From IMG/VR virus record IMGVR_UViG_3300048927_000415, positions 1-38,338 of that record: a stretch of 38,338 bases of DNA, one strand, 5' to 3'. Source of the stretch: a virus. The translations under genes and the position numbers were made by a program. How positions within the stretch are numbered: the stretch's first letter is position 1; every line of letters begins with the position of its first letter. The notes beneath the pieces were generated by a model. It made no database searches, was not told where the DNA came from, and worked only from the letters and a program-made list of their open reading frames with translations. This document shows, piece by piece, positions 21,489 through 30,083 of the stretch.

Positions 21489-23686
21489 TGGCCGACAACA
21501 AGCTCAACCTGCTGGTGCAATTCTCGCCGCTCGACAAGCTGTCGGGCGCGATGCGCAACATCATCGGGCTGGGCAGGTCCGGAGGCCAGGTGCTGGGGCA
21601 GATGCGCCGCACCGCCCGCGATCTGGACGGCGAACTAAAGGAAGTGCGCCGGCAGATGGCCCGCTCCACCGGCAACATCACCCAGCTGGTCGATCGCGAA
21701 CGCGATCTGGAGGCTCAGGTTGCGCAGGCAAACCGCCAGCTGGAGCGGCAGAAGTCACTTCTGGCCTTTCAGGGGAGGGTTGGCCGCATCAGCGCGCGTG
21801 GCGAGCAGATGCGCAGCGACGGCCAGTCCAATGTCGGCACCGGAACCGCAGGGATGCTGGCGATCGGCGTGGCGCTGAAAGGCGGGGTGGAATTTGATGG
21901 AGTGATGGCCGACATCGGCATCAAGCTGGGGATCAATGAGCGCCTGACTGCCACGCTCGCCCAGCAAATCCTCACCGCCGCCAAGAACAGCAACCAGCTG
22001 CCGTCGACCATGCAGGCCGCCGCCGACACGCTCGCGTCAGTCGGGCTGACGGCCAAGGAAATCCCGGCGATGCTGGGCGACATCGGCAAGGTCGCCACGG
22101 CCTATAACGCCCTGCCCGAAGACTTGGCGGGCGCAGCATCGGCGTCGATCAAGAATTTGGGCGTGGAAGCGAACCAGACCGGAAAGGCGCTGGCGTTGAT
22201 GGCCGTGGCGGGCAAGGCAGGCAAGTTCGAGATCAAGGATATGGCTGCCCAGTTCCCGCAGCTGGCGGCGACGGCAGCGAGCCTCGGCCAGAAGGGCTTG
22301 GGCGCGGTCGCCGACCTGTCCGCCGCATCACAGTTCGTCGCCGAAGGCGTGGGCGGCGACATGTCCACCGCCGCGAACAACCTCAACAACCTGCTGGCCA
22401 AGATCAACACCGAGGATGTGCGCAAGAACTTCAAGGAGATGGGAATCGACCTGCCGGCGGCGATGAAGGCGGCCTATGCGCAGGGCAAGACGCCGATTGA
22501 GGCTATCGCCGAACTGACGAAGAAGGCGCTGGGCGGGAACATGGAAAATCTCGCGCTGCTGTTCGGCGACATGCAGGCGCAGGACGCCCTCAAGCAGCTG
22601 GTGCCCAAGCTCGACGCCTACCGCGCGTTGAGGGCCGACATCCAGAAACAGACCGGGCAGGTCGAGGATGATTTCGCGCGCAAGTCCGCGACGGCGCAAG
22701 CCGGACTGCTCGCGCTGATGGGGGACGCGCAGGCCATCGGTGTGACGATCGGCAGCACGGTCCTGCCCAACCTGGTCGAATTCACCGGCTACCTGCGCAC
22801 GGGGGCCGACTGGCTTAACCGCTTCGCCCAGCAGCACCCCTTGCTTGTCAAATATCTGGTGATGGGTGCCGCTGCGACGGCCACGTTCAAGATCGGGCTG
22901 GGCGTTCTCCAGTTCGGCTTCGGCGGCATGCTGGGCATGTTTTCCAAGGCGCTCCCGCTGTTGAACGTCGCTCGCATCGCCTTCCTCTTCCTCGGTCGCG
23001 GCGTGATGCAGGCCGGCATGATGATGCTGGCGAACCCGCTGGTGCTGGCGATCGTGGCGATCGGCGCGGCCGTGGGCACGCTTGCTTATCTCGTCTATGC
23101 GAATTGGGGGAAAATCAGCGGCGCATTCACCACCGGCTTCAACTATGTGAAGGGTCTGCTTGCTGCTGCGCCCGCATGGATGCGCTCGCTCGGCTCGATG
23201 ATGATGCAAGGGCTTCTCGCCGCCCTCAATCCCATGCTTCTCGCCAACCGGCTGCTGTCGATCGCTCGCACGGGAATCACGGCTTTCAAGCAGTTCTTCG
23301 GCATCAAGTCGCCATCCCGCCTGTTCATGGAGATGGGCGGCCACATGACCAGCGGGCTTGCCATCGGCGTCGATCGAGGCGGGAAGCAGCCTCTGCGGGC
23401 GATGAATAACCTCACGGGGCAGCTGGCGGCATCCGGCAACGGCGCGAAAGGTCCGACGCGCCTTGCCGAGCCATCGCCCAATCCTATCACGGCTCCCGGA
23501 CGGACCATGGCACGGGGAGCCTCGGCGCGGCGGGAACCGGGGGCGGGCATGTCCGCCGCGCCGATCACCATCCAGATTTACCAGCAGCCCGGCGAAAGCG
23601 CCGACACGCTGGCAAATCGCGTGATGCAGATGCTGGAGGCGAAACAGCGCACGGCGCGCCTGTCCAGCTATCGCGATGACTTCTGA
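21488..23686 (+). CDS. T: tail tape measure protein (P2 gpT family)
   Basis: 732 aa, shorter than P2 gpT (815), implying a slightly shorter tail. An N-terminal coiled coil covers about 40-90 (RRTARDLDGELKEVRRQM, RERDLEAQVAQANRQLERQ). A hydrophobic central region (about 455-540) contains FLFLGRGVMQAGMMMLANPL, and the conserved IKSPSRLFMEMGGHM is near residue 615. ATG 21488 overlaps the E' stop. Confidence 0.95.
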   Translation: MADNKLNLLVQFSPLDKLSGAMRNIIGLGRSGGQVLGQMRRTARDLDGELKEVRRQMARSTGNITQLVDRERDLEAQVAQANRQLERQKSLLAFQGRVGRISARGEQMRSDGQSNVGTGTAGMLAIGVALKGGVEFDGVMADIGIKLGINERLTATLAQQILTAAKNSNQLPSTMQAAADTLASVGLTAKEIPAMLGDIGKVATAYNALPEDLAGAASASIKNLGVEANQTGKALALMAVAGKAGKFEIKDMAAQFPQLAATAASLGQKGLGAVADLSAASQFVAEGVGGDMSTAANNLNNLLAKINTEDVRKNFKEMGIDLPAAMKAAYAQGKTPIEAIAELTKKALGGNMENLALLFGDMQAQDALKQLVPKLDAYRALRADIQKQTGQVEDDFARKSATAQAGLLALMGDAQAIGVTIGSTVLPNLVEFTGYLRTGADWLNRFAQQHPLLVKYLVMGAAATATFKIGLGVLQFGFGGMLGMFSKALPLLNVARIAFLFLGRGVMQAGMMMLANPLVLAIVAIGAAVGTLAYLVYANWGKISGAFTTGFNYVKGLLAAAPAWMRSLGSMMMQGLLAALNPMLLANRLLSIARTGITAFKQFFGIKSPSRLFMEMGGHMTSGLAIGVDRGGKQPLRAMNNLTGQLAASGNGAKGPTRLAEPSPNPITAPGRTMARGASARREPGAGMSAAPITIQIYQQPGESADTLANRVMQMLEAKQRTARLSSYRDDF

Positions 23687-23701
23687 CGGAGGACCTGGCT
23701 G

Positions 23702-24076
23702 ATGCTCGCCGCTCTGGGCATGTTCATTTTCGACACCGACAGCGCGCTGTTCGATGAACTGTCGCGCCGCAGGTCATGGCGGCACGGCCGAACGGAGCGT
23801 TTCGGCGCGCGGGCGGCGAGCCAGTTCCTCGGGCCGGGACAGGATCAGGTCACGCTTTCGGGCAAGTTGATCCCCGAACTGGCCGGCTCCTATTCGTCGA
23901 TCGAAAAGCTGGTGGAGATGGCAGACACCGGCGAGGCCTACCCGCTGGCAGATGGACTGGGCAACATCCTCGGCTCATTCACCATCGAAACGATCGACGA
24001 ACAGCACAGCAACCTCATCGACACGGGGCGCGCGCGGACGATCGACTTCAGCATCGATCTGGAACGGGTGGATTGA
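23702..24076 (+). CDS. U: tail terminator-type protein U (P2 gpU family)
   Basis: 124 aa. Signatures: MLAALGMFIFDTDSALFDELSRRRSWRH, GPGQDQVTLSGKLIPEL and SFTIETIDEQHSNLID. GGAGG lies upstream of ATG 23702. The stop overlaps the D start (TGATG). Confidence 0.93.
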   Translation: MLAALGMFIFDTDSALFDELSRRRSWRHGRTERFGARAASQFLGPGQDQVTLSGKLIPELAGSYSSIEKLVEMADTGEAYPLADGLGNILGSFTIETIDEQHSNLIDTGRARTIDFSIDLERVD

Positions 24077-25113
24077 TGGCGACGGCGAACGGAAGGAAGG
24101 GCGATCAGGCCTATGTGCAGCCGCGCGCCGCATGGTCGGCCGTGCTGGATGGAAAGGACCTTGCCGACAAGCTGGCACCGCGGCTCATCAGCCTGCGATT
24201 GACGGAGAAGCGGGGGGAAAGCAGCGACGAACTGGAGATCGTGCTGCATGACCATGACGGCAAGCTGGCGCTGCCGAAGGAAGGGGCACGCCTGACCATC
24301 GCGCTAGGGTGGGAACGCGGGAGCGGCGTCACCGTAGGGCTGGTCGGCAAGGGCAGCTTTGTCGTGGATGAACTCAGCTGGGAGGGACCGCCGGACAAGG
24401 TGACGATCCGCGCGCGCTCCGCCGACCTCCAGCAGGGCTACCGCACCCGCAAGAGCCGCGTCTGGAACGGAAAAACCATCGGGCAGATCATCGACCAGGT
24501 GGCTGCCGATAATGGCCTGACGCCGCGTTGCCATGCGGACCTGCGCAGCAAGGTGGTCACGGCAATCGAGCAGTCCAACAAATCCGACATGTCGTTCGTC
24601 CGCGATCTGGGGCGGCGCTATGACGCGGTCGCCACGGTGAAGGACAAATGCCTGATCTTCTCTCCCGTCGATGCCGACACCACGGCGACCGGCAAGGCCA
24701 TCCCCTCGATCGAGATCACGCGCGGCAAGGGGGACAGCTACAGCTATCGCCGCGCCGAGCGCGACCGTGGCAACGACGGCGCGGAGGCCGACTGGTATGA
24801 TCAGGGGCAGGCGAAGCGGAAGACCGCCAGCCATGGCGGTTCGCGGCGCAAGAAGCTGAAACGTGTCTATGCCAGCGAGAGCGATGCCAAGGCGGCGTCG
24901 AAGGCGGAATCAAACCGCATCGCTCGCGCGGCCGCCACACTCCAGATGAACCTTGCCTACGGCATCGCCGATCTCGCGCCTGGCATGCGCGCGACGGCCA
25001 AAGGGTTCAAGACCGAGATCGACGCGCGCAAATGGCGCGTGGCGTCGGTCGATCACACCATGGACGGCGACGGCGGGTTCCGCACCCAGATGGAGATGGA
25101 GGCAGCGCCCTAA
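24076..25113 (+). CDS. D: tail protein D (P2 gpD family, baseplate hub)
   Basis: 345 aa. gpD forms the hub between spike and tube. Signatures: LISLRLTEKRGESSDELEI, LGWERGSGVTVGLVGKGSFVVDE, RTRKSRVWNGKTIGQIIDQVA and the C-terminal RKWRVASVDHTMDGDGGFRT. Last tail gene. It converges on a leftward operon with the two stop codons overlapping, leaving no room for a terminator. Confidence 0.93.
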   Translation: MATANGRKGDQAYVQPRAAWSAVLDGKDLADKLAPRLISLRLTEKRGESSDELEIVLHDHDGKLALPKEGARLTIALGWERGSGVTVGLVGKGSFVVDELSWEGPPDKVTIRARSADLQQGYRTRKSRVWNGKTIGQIIDQVAADNGLTPRCHADLRSKVVTAIEQSNKSDMSFVRDLGRRYDAVATVKDKCLIFSPVDADTTATGKAIPSIEITRGKGDSYSYRRAERDRGNDGAEADWYDQGQAKRKTASHGGSRRKKLKRVYASESDAKAASKAESNRIARAAATLQMNLAYGIADLAPGMRATAKGFKTEIDARKWRVASVDHTMDGDGGFRTQMEMEAAP

Positions 25114-25643
25114 GCGGCTACTTTTGGCGCGGGCGGCAGCTTTTCCCAGATGACGCCATCTTTGAACATGACGTGTAACTCCAGTCGGAGTTGTTCAAAG
25201 TCTGGATGATCTTTGCCTACACCTTGAGCAACAAGGCCTTTGCAAAGGGCGATATGCGCATGAGCCTCATGCTTATTGCCAGCTTGATCGCATTCGCATT
25301 CATCCACGACGCTGAGTGCGCGCTCCGACCCTATTTTCATAGCACGCAGGTCGCGTGCGGCTATGGCGCATAAGGCGAAGAGGGACTGTCCAGGAATTAC
25401 GTCTAAGCGAGATATGAGCCGGTCACAGGAAATTCCCTCCGGCTCAATACGCCAAACTGAAAAATTTCCGGATAGCAAATCAGGCTTGGGGATGATCGCG
25501 GATTTGACGAGGCGTGTCCGCGCATTACCGCTTCGCGGGTCAAAAGCCCCACGAACAATCGTTTCGTCATCGTCTATGACGCCCAGCGAAATTGGGTCTT
25601 GCTGCACCAATTCTCGCGGGCAGCCTGCGCTGCACCCCGTCAC
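25110..25643 (-). CDS. third gene of unknown operon (177 aa)
   Basis: GTG 25643 overlaps the preceding stop (GTGA), so it is co-translated. Visible parts: an acidic N-terminal region VIDDDETIVRGAF, a central FSVWRIE strand, and CECDQAGNKHEAHAHIAL near residue 115-135 with clustered Cys and His. No family is named with confidence. It lies in the P2 position after D, a common site for lysogenic-conversion cargo. Confidence 0.7.
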   Translation of the reverse strand: MTGCSAGCPRELVQQDPISLGVIDDDETIVRGAFDPRSGNARTRLVKSAIIPKPDLLSGNFSVWRIEPEGISCDRLISRLDVIPGQSLFALCAIAARDLRAMKIGSERALSVVDECECDQAGNKHEAHAHIALCKGLVAQGVGKDHPDFEQLRLELHVMFKDGVIWEKLPPAPKVAA

Positions 25644-26362
25644 GCTATCGAGCTTTTAACTTCGTCAATCGAGAGCAGCTCGCTAAGCTTGTTCGCGTCT
25701 CTAATCGCCAATTCACAGGGGAAGCTTGCCGAGCGCGGAACCATGGTGCCGATCACTCGGCCATTGCCATTGATGGTCAAAGCAACGACACGCTGATCGC
25801 CTTCCCACCGCAAGGCGATCGAACCATCATCATCGACCTCGACTTCAGGCTGGCGCACACTCGCGCTGAATGACTGAGCTAAAATCTGGAGGTCGTTCTT
25901 CACATACGCGTTCGGAGCCTGCGACCCCTCACCGTTCCATCCGTCTTCGAGATCAGCGATTTCACGAAGAATTTGGGCGAAATGTGCCGGGGCGGTGACA
26001 CCCAAGCGGTCCCCGCTAGCCCACGCAGCAACCCAGTTCGATAGACCGCTCATGTCCTCCGAAGACCCGACACTGACCAAATCCACAACTGGCTGTTCAA
26101 ACAGATCGTAGGCGAAATAGGTTGTATGTTCGTTAACAAACGGATGATCAAATGCCGAGGTGGCGGACGCAGGCGCGCCATAGGCCAACGTAGCGGCGAG
26201 CAAGGGCATGCGCTTCCAGATGCGAGCCATCTTGGGCCGATTCAATTCGAGATTCGTCTTGGCGGCTTCGACGGCCAAGGCAGCCGAATTCACCGCGTTG
26301 GCCGCCGCAGATGGCAGCGCAGGGACAACTGAACTGATGCAATTAGGCTGCAACATAGTCAT
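25640..26362 (-). CDS. second gene of unknown operon (240 aa, GWNG-type domain)
   Basis: ATG 26362 (or 26356) is chosen because it overlaps the end of the first gene by about 20 bp; an upstream ATG at 26398 is less likely. A moderately hydrophobic segment lies at about 50-70 (MPLLAATLAYGAPASATSA). The C-terminal half contains LEDGWNGEGSQAPN, then VEVDDDGSIALRWEGDQRVVALTI, a pattern I have seen in small hypothetical proteins that precede a partner gene like the next one. Function unknown. Confidence 0.7.
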   Translation of the reverse strand: MTMLQPNCISSVVPALPSAAANAVNSAALAVEAAKTNLELNRPKMARIWKRMPLLAATLAYGAPASATSAFDHPFVNEHTTYFAYDLFEQPVVDLVSVGSSEDMSGLSNWVAAWASGDRLGVTAPAHFAQILREIADLEDGWNGEGSQAPNAYVKNDLQILAQSFSASVRQPEVEVDDDGSIALRWEGDQRVVALTINGNGRVIGTMVPRSASFPCELAIRDANKLSELLSIDEVKSSIA

Positions 26363-27080
26363 AGCCACCAGACATAATCTGCTCAACCTCGGCTGCAAGG
26401 GCGTTTACGATGTTCGTCGCCTTATTCTGCTCGAAATCGACAACAGCCGGGGCCGTATTGACGTCGATCATAACGCCCATCGCATGCGAGGTTTGGACCA
26501 ACGGACTGCCCTGGCCGGTCGATGCGTCCAGATGGAGCGTAACCATCTGCAAGAGCTGAGTTTGCCAGCGACATAGCCTGTTGATCTGATGGCCGATTGC
26601 AGCATCGATTTTGGGGACGTTCACTTGCAGGGCGAGGTCCGTCCCGCCGTTCGGCACATTGATCCCGCCCGCCAGCTCCTTGAAGCGCTTGACCGCAGCA
26701 TCCTGATCAGCAGCTTCCTCGATCAGATTTGCTACAATCGCAAGTCGCTGGGCTGGCTGAAATGCCAAGAATTGATGCGCGTAGGCCACCAGCGTGCGTA
26801 AGGCCGCCTGGACGTCACCAATCAAAGGGGGGGTGTTGGACGGCGCGTCGGATGACGTGAGGATCACGTCGAAGCGACCAGGCATCGCTCCGACCATGAC
26901 ATTGAAATTCCCGATCATTGCCGACGCATTAGACTGCACCTGCGGCGCCCCAGCGGGAGCTTGCTGATAATTCTGCGGGCTGGAATTGAACAGCTTCAAC
27001 CACGGCTGCAGCGCGTCGGGCTGACCTGGCTTAGGTGCCGTAAACAGCACAAACTGCAGCGACTGCGCAGACCAAGTCAT
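26343..27080 (-). CDS. first gene of unknown operon (245 aa)
   Basis: ATG 27080 follows a G-rich ribosome site (GGGGGAATGG). The protein begins MTWSAQSLQFVLFTAPKPG and later has RLAIVANLIEEAADQDAAVKRF, GTDLALQVNVP and INRLCRWQTQLLQM, giving the look of a mixed alpha/beta cytosolic protein that may resemble TIGR04255-type proteins (uncertain). The three-gene operon has its own upstream gap (27081-27204) and visibly lower GC than the tail genes, suggesting transferred cargo. Confidence 0.7.
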   Translation of the reverse strand: MTWSAQSLQFVLFTAPKPGQPDALQPWLKLFNSSPQNYQQAPAGAPQVQSNASAMIGNFNVMVGAMPGRFDVILTSSDAPSNTPPLIGDVQAALRTLVAYAHQFLAFQPAQRLAIVANLIEEAADQDAAVKRFKELAGGINVPNGGTDLALQVNVPKIDAAIGHQINRLCRWQTQLLQMVTLHLDASTGQGSPLVQTSHAMGVMIDVNTAPAVVDFEQNKATNIVNALAAEVEQIMSGGYDYVAA

Positions 27081-27174
27081 TCCATTCCCCCATGATTCGG
27101 CTGTCCCATACTCACCTTATCACCAAATTACCATAAACCTCAGCTGAGCCGCTTCCAGAAGCGCCCGTTGTCCG

Positions 27175-27195
27175 GCAACTGCTGAAAGCAGCTGC
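27175..27195 (-). terminator. terminator-like hairpin after the PH-domain gene
   Basis: GCAACTGCT (27175-27183) pairs with AGCAGCTGC (27187-27195) with one wobble and a GAA loop, ten bases after the stop of the leftward PH gene. No T-run follows, so it would need help to terminate. The rest of 27081-27204 holds the upstream region of the three-gene operon. Confidence 0.4.
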
Positions 27196-27204
27196 TTCCG
27201 GCGG

Positions 27205-27591
27205 TTAAGCGAAGACCTTTTCATTCATATAGTTCAGCACCCTCTTTACGTCAGTGCCCTTCGTGAACATCACCTCGCAGACTCCCCAGCCTGAACCGCA
27301 AATCTTGAATTCTGCGTCGAGGTCAAATGTGCCTGAATTTTCAACGCTGAAGGCTGTGATGGCCTTCCAAGGAAACGAGGCAATCTCGACCTTCTTTCCC
27401 ATCAGCCCCTGCTTGTTATAGACCATCAGCCTGCGGTCGGTGAAAATCGCCCCGTCACGGAGACCTTTGAATTCCATTTCGATTTGCTCGCCTGCCATGA
27501 CGACAGGCCCATAGACATCGCGCGCCGTCCCGATGCTGACCGGATTGCCGACCAACACCTTGCCCATGAAAGCGTGATTTTCCTGCGCCAT
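27205..27591 (-). CDS. bacterial PH-domain protein
   Basis: 128 aa from ATG 27591 (GGGGG upstream). The pattern GEQIEMEFKGLRDGAIFTDRR followed by LMVYNKQGLMGKKVEIASFPWKAI and later FTKGTDVKRVLNYM is typical of small bacterial PH-like proteins. The role is unknown; such domains usually mediate protein or membrane contacts. Third gene of the repressor operon, so probably made in the lysogen. Confidence 0.75.
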   Translation of the reverse strand: MAQENHAFMGKVLVGNPVSIGTARDVYGPVVMAGEQIEMEFKGLRDGAIFTDRRLMVYNKQGLMGKKVEIASFPWKAITAFSVENSGTFDLDAEFKICGSGWGVCEVMFTKGTDVKRVLNYMNEKVFA

Positions 27592-27616
27592 CGTTCCCCC
27601 TTCAATAAACCTCAAT

Positions 27617-27976
27617 TTACCGGCACTCGCGCGCCAAGCGCCCGCCGTCATCCCATCGTCCAACATAGACCGCGCGCCCGCGCGCCAGCTGCGCGCAAGC
27701 GAGATTAATGCCACCGGCATAGATCTGCGCCACGACGCGGCCATAATGGTCGAATTTGACCGGCTCGACGCGCATTTGCCCCGTCATGAGTGAGGCAAGG
27801 CTGCGCTGCGAGGCGCGGCCGTCGCCCTGAACGCACCGACGGTGCGGAGGGCAGCCGTGTAACTCAGGCGCGTCGATCCCCAACAGCCTATAGCGCTGGC
27901 TGCCGCACCTGATCGTGTCTCCGTCGCTCGCATGGCAGGCGCTCGCCGCAATGGCGAGTATCACAGACAGGATCAT
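27617..27976 (-). CDS. secreted thermonuclease-like (SNase) nuclease
   Basis: 119 aa with a signal peptide at 1-16 (MILSVILAIAASACHA). The nuclease core shows DGDTIR (18-23), RLLGIDAPE (30-38; catalytic-type R30, D35 and E38) and DHYGR (77-80 with R80), matching the SNase active site. It starts three bases after the repressor stop, so lysogens should express it. A periplasmic nuclease could degrade incoming phage or plasmid DNA (superinfection exclusion) or be a general conversion trait. Confidence 0.85.
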   Translation of the reverse strand: MILSVILAIAASACHASDGDTIRCGSQRYRLLGIDAPELHGCPPHRRCVQGDGRASQRSLASLMTGQMRVEPVKFDHYGRVVAQIYAGGINLACAQLARGRAVYVGRWDDGGRLARECR

Positions 27977-27979
27977 AGA

Positions 27980-28642
27980 TCAGGTGCGCCGGATCACGCC
28001 GACGACGCGGCCGAACACGAACATCTCGCCGTCATGGGCAGTTTCTTCGCGCACGTTGGGATTGTCAGCCATGAGCTTGTAGCTGCCATCAGGCATCGCA
28101 CGAACGCGCTTGATGGTCCCCAAGCCGCCATAGGACAGCGCCCATATCGCCTCTTGCTCATCAATAGCTCGGCGGGACCGATCTATGATGATGATGTCCC
28201 GATCATTGATCGTCGGATACATGGAATCGCCGCGAGGACGCGCAATGGTTAGATGTGAGACAGGGGCTGCCGTGAACTGGCGTACCCACTCCTCTGGCAT
28301 CCAACGTGCAATCGTGTTGACGGGAGCCTCGTCGAGATAGGCTGCGCCCATGCCTATGCCCAAATCGATCTCTTCGAGCCGGATCAAGCCCATCTGCTCG
28401 GCTATGTCCTCAGGCGTCGGGGGAATGAACGCTCCCGCATCCGGATCATCAGTTCCGCCGGTCAAATACGCCGGAGTGGTCCGCAAAAACTGAGCAATAA
28501 CGTGGAGGTGCGATGAGGACGTCGATTCCCCCCGCGCCAGCTTCCCGATGGTCTGCGGACTGACGCCAACCTTCCGGGCAAGGCTTGATTGGCTTTCCCC
28601 GACCGCCTCCATCCGGGAAATAAGACGCTCAGGGATGATCAT
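27980..28642 (-). CDS. phage repressor, HTH + S24 peptidase (CI/LexA-like)
   Basis: 220 aa. Maintains lysogeny by binding operators between itself and the Cro-like gene. HTH at about 18-40 (SQSSLARKVGVSPQTIGKL); S24 domain with Ser140 (RGDSMYPT) and Lys178 (GTIKRVR), the LexA-type dyad. An Ala-Gly pair at 69-70 in the linker is a possible cleavage site, so RecA-dependent induction is plausible. This differs from the small non-cleaved P2 C repressor. ATG 28642 is 10 bp from operator 1. Confidence 0.92.
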   Translation of the reverse strand: MIIPERLISRMEAVGESQSSLARKVGVSPQTIGKLARGESTSSSHLHVIAQFLRTTPAYLTGGTDDPDAGAFIPPTPEDIAEQMGLIRLEEIDLGIGMGAAYLDEAPVNTIARWMPEEWVRQFTAAPVSHLTIARPRGDSMYPTINDRDIIIIDRSRRAIDEQEAIWALSYGGLGTIKRVRAMPDGSYKLMADNPNVREETAHDGEMFVFGRVVGVIRRT

Positions 28643-28651
28643 GCGCGCACC

Positions 28652-28717
28652 CTACATCCATGGTTGTAGATATCCATGGAATTATTCTTCTTGACCATCT
28701 TGGAACTTTGGTTGTAG
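28652..28717. promoter_or_regulatory. repressor/Cro operator region with divergent promoters
   Basis: Operator 1, 28652-28669, is CTACA-N8-TGTAG (CTACATCCATGGTTGTAG). The half-site TGGTTGTAG recurs at 28709-28717, 48 bp away, overlapping the likely -10 of the early promoter whose -35 is TTGACC at 28691. TCCATGG also repeats at 28657 and 28672. This arrangement fits a repressor blocking the early operon and controlling its own gene. Further operators may exist. Confidence 0.7.
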
Positions 28718-28726
28718 CTAAGCTGC

Positions 28727-29068
28727 ATGGAACAGGAAATTACCCCATATCAGGCGCTTGTTTCTGCAACTGAAGTTGCAGGCTCCCAGTCCGCGATGGC
28801 ACGTATCTGCGAAGTTACGCAGACCGCTGTCTGGAAATGGTTGCAGTCTTCCAAGCGCCTGCCCGCCGAATATGTCCTTCGCGTCGAAGCAGCGACGGGC
28901 GTTCCCCGTCACCTGCTCCGTCCCGACATCTACCCGCTCGATCTTCCCCCAATTCCTGCCTCCGCCATTGCGGAACCAACCCCGCTCTGTGGCCCGATCT
29001 TATCCGGGCACATGGTGGACCGACAGGGTAAAGCGCAGCGGCTTTTGGACAAAAGGGCTGCGCAATGA
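28727..29068 (+). CDS. Cro-like regulator (YdaS-type HTH)
   Basis: 113 aa, first early gene. HTH in about 16-42 (VAGSQSAMARICEVTQTAVW) followed by KWLQSSKRLPAEYVLRVEAATG, the YdaS/Cro pattern of starting at the lysis-lysogeny switch. It should repress the CI-like operon and allow lytic growth. The C-terminus is Pro-rich, then basic. Its stop overlaps the next start (ATGA). Confidence 0.85.
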   Translation: MEQEITPYQALVSATEVAGSQSAMARICEVTQTAVWKWLQSSKRLPAEYVLRVEAATGVPRHLLRPDIYPLDLPPIPASAIAEPTPLCGPILSGHMVDRQGKAQRLLDKRAAQ

Positions 29069-29217
29069 ACGGCTTGGCTCTCACCATGAACATGATCTTC
29101 CGGCGCGCCATCGCCTCGCTGGCGGACGACGCCCAGTTCTCCAAAAGCGAAACGGCTTGGCTTCTGATGCCTTTCGCTGGCTGGATCGCCCTGATTATCG
29201 TGGGAGCGCCGCAGTGA
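29065..29217 (+). CDS. small membrane protein, 50 aa
   Basis: ATG 29065 overlaps the Cro-like stop, and its TGA overlaps the next GTG start, so it is firmly inside the operon. The protein has one membrane helix near the C-terminus (AWLLMPFAGWIALIIVG) preceded by SKSETAWL. Function unknown; superinfection exclusion or control of the switch is possible. Confidence 0.65.
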   Translation: MNGLALTMNMIFRRAIASLADDAQFSKSETAWLLMPFAGWIALIIVGAPQ

Positions 29218-29657
29218 AGCCGCGCCGCGCCCTCACCCCTTATCGCGCTCTGCATGAAATCGCGGACCTGCTCGGTTGGGACGGCTGCGCCTCAGTTCTG
29301 GGCAAGTCCGAAAGCCTGGTGCGCAAATGGGCCGATCCCGACACCGAGCGGGAGATCAGCTATCAGGCCGCCATCCGGCTCGACGCCGCTTACATGCGCG
29401 CTGGCGGCAAGAGCGCGCCGTTGTTCGAGTGTTACGCCGCGCGGCTCGACCTGTCGGCCGATGAAGACGAGGACCATGCCGGCACCATGGAGGCCGTCAG
29501 CGCCGCCGCAAAAGAGGCGGGCGAAGCCGTCGCAGCTGCGATCGATTGCCTCGGACGCACCAATGATCTGGCAGCCCGCAATCGTGCCGTGATCGAGACT
29601 GAGGAAAGCATAGGCGCGCTGCAACGGCTGCGGCAGCGCCTGAAACGGAGCGGTTGA
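29214..29657 (+). CDS. CII-like phage regulator (CP76-type)
   Basis: 147 aa from GTG 29214, overlapping the preceding stop. An N-terminal HTH-like region (YRALHEIADLLGWDGCASVL then KSESLVRKWADPD) matches phage CP76/CII-type regulators of P2-like phages, with a C-terminal helical, Ala/Glu-rich half. It probably takes part in the lysis-lysogeny decision or early gene control. Role from family resemblance. Confidence 0.75.
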   Translation: MKPRRALTPYRALHEIADLLGWDGCASVLGKSESLVRKWADPDTEREISYQAAIRLDAAYMRAGGKSAPLFECYAARLDLSADEDEDHAGTMEAVSAAAKEAGEAVAAAIDCLGRTNDLAARNRAVIETEESIGALQRLRQRLKRSG

Positions 29658-29661
29658 ACGA

Positions 29662-30012
29662 GTGACAGACGCGGGGGCGGGAAACATGGGATATGAAACG
29701 AAATTTCCTGATCAGGACGGCAAGCGCAGCCTTGGCTTGCGCTGCCCACATTGTCAGGCGCCGGCGACCTGCCGCACCAGCAAGGGCGTCACGTCGATCT
29801 TCCGCGAGCTTTTCTACATCTGCAGCAATGTCATGTGCGGACACACGTTCAAGGCATCGCTGACCTACGAATATGGGCTGTCGCCAAGCGCCTGCCCTGA
29901 TCCGACCCTGAACCTGCCGATGCGTCCGGTCGATCGCGCCGTCGCCATTGCGCAGGCCACCCAGCAACCAGGCGCAGGCCCGCCCAGCAAACAGCCCGGC
30001 CTCTTCGACTGA
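29662..30012 (+). CDS. ogr: Ogr/Delta-like late transcription activator
   Basis: 116 aa from GTG 29662 (ATG 29686 also possible). Zinc-binding cysteines C28-x2-C31 and C54-x4-C59 with RTSKGVT between and YICSNVMCGHTF around the second pair match the P2 Ogr/P4 Delta family, which recruits RNA polymerase to late promoters through the alpha subunit. P2 has ogr after D; here it sits in the early operon. The three GTTGT-N13-ACAAC sites are its probable targets. Confidence 0.88.
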   Translation: MTDAGAGNMGYETKFPDQDGKRSLGLRCPHCQAPATCRTSKGVTSIFRELFYICSNVMCGHTFKASLTYEYGLSPSACPDPTLNLPMRPVDRAVAIAQATQQPGAGPPSKQPGLFD

Positions 30013-30083
30013 TCCCGCTCACATTGCCGTTTTGCGCGCTCGATTTCGAGCCACGCCCTCTTTTTGCCTGAAAGACCTGACCC

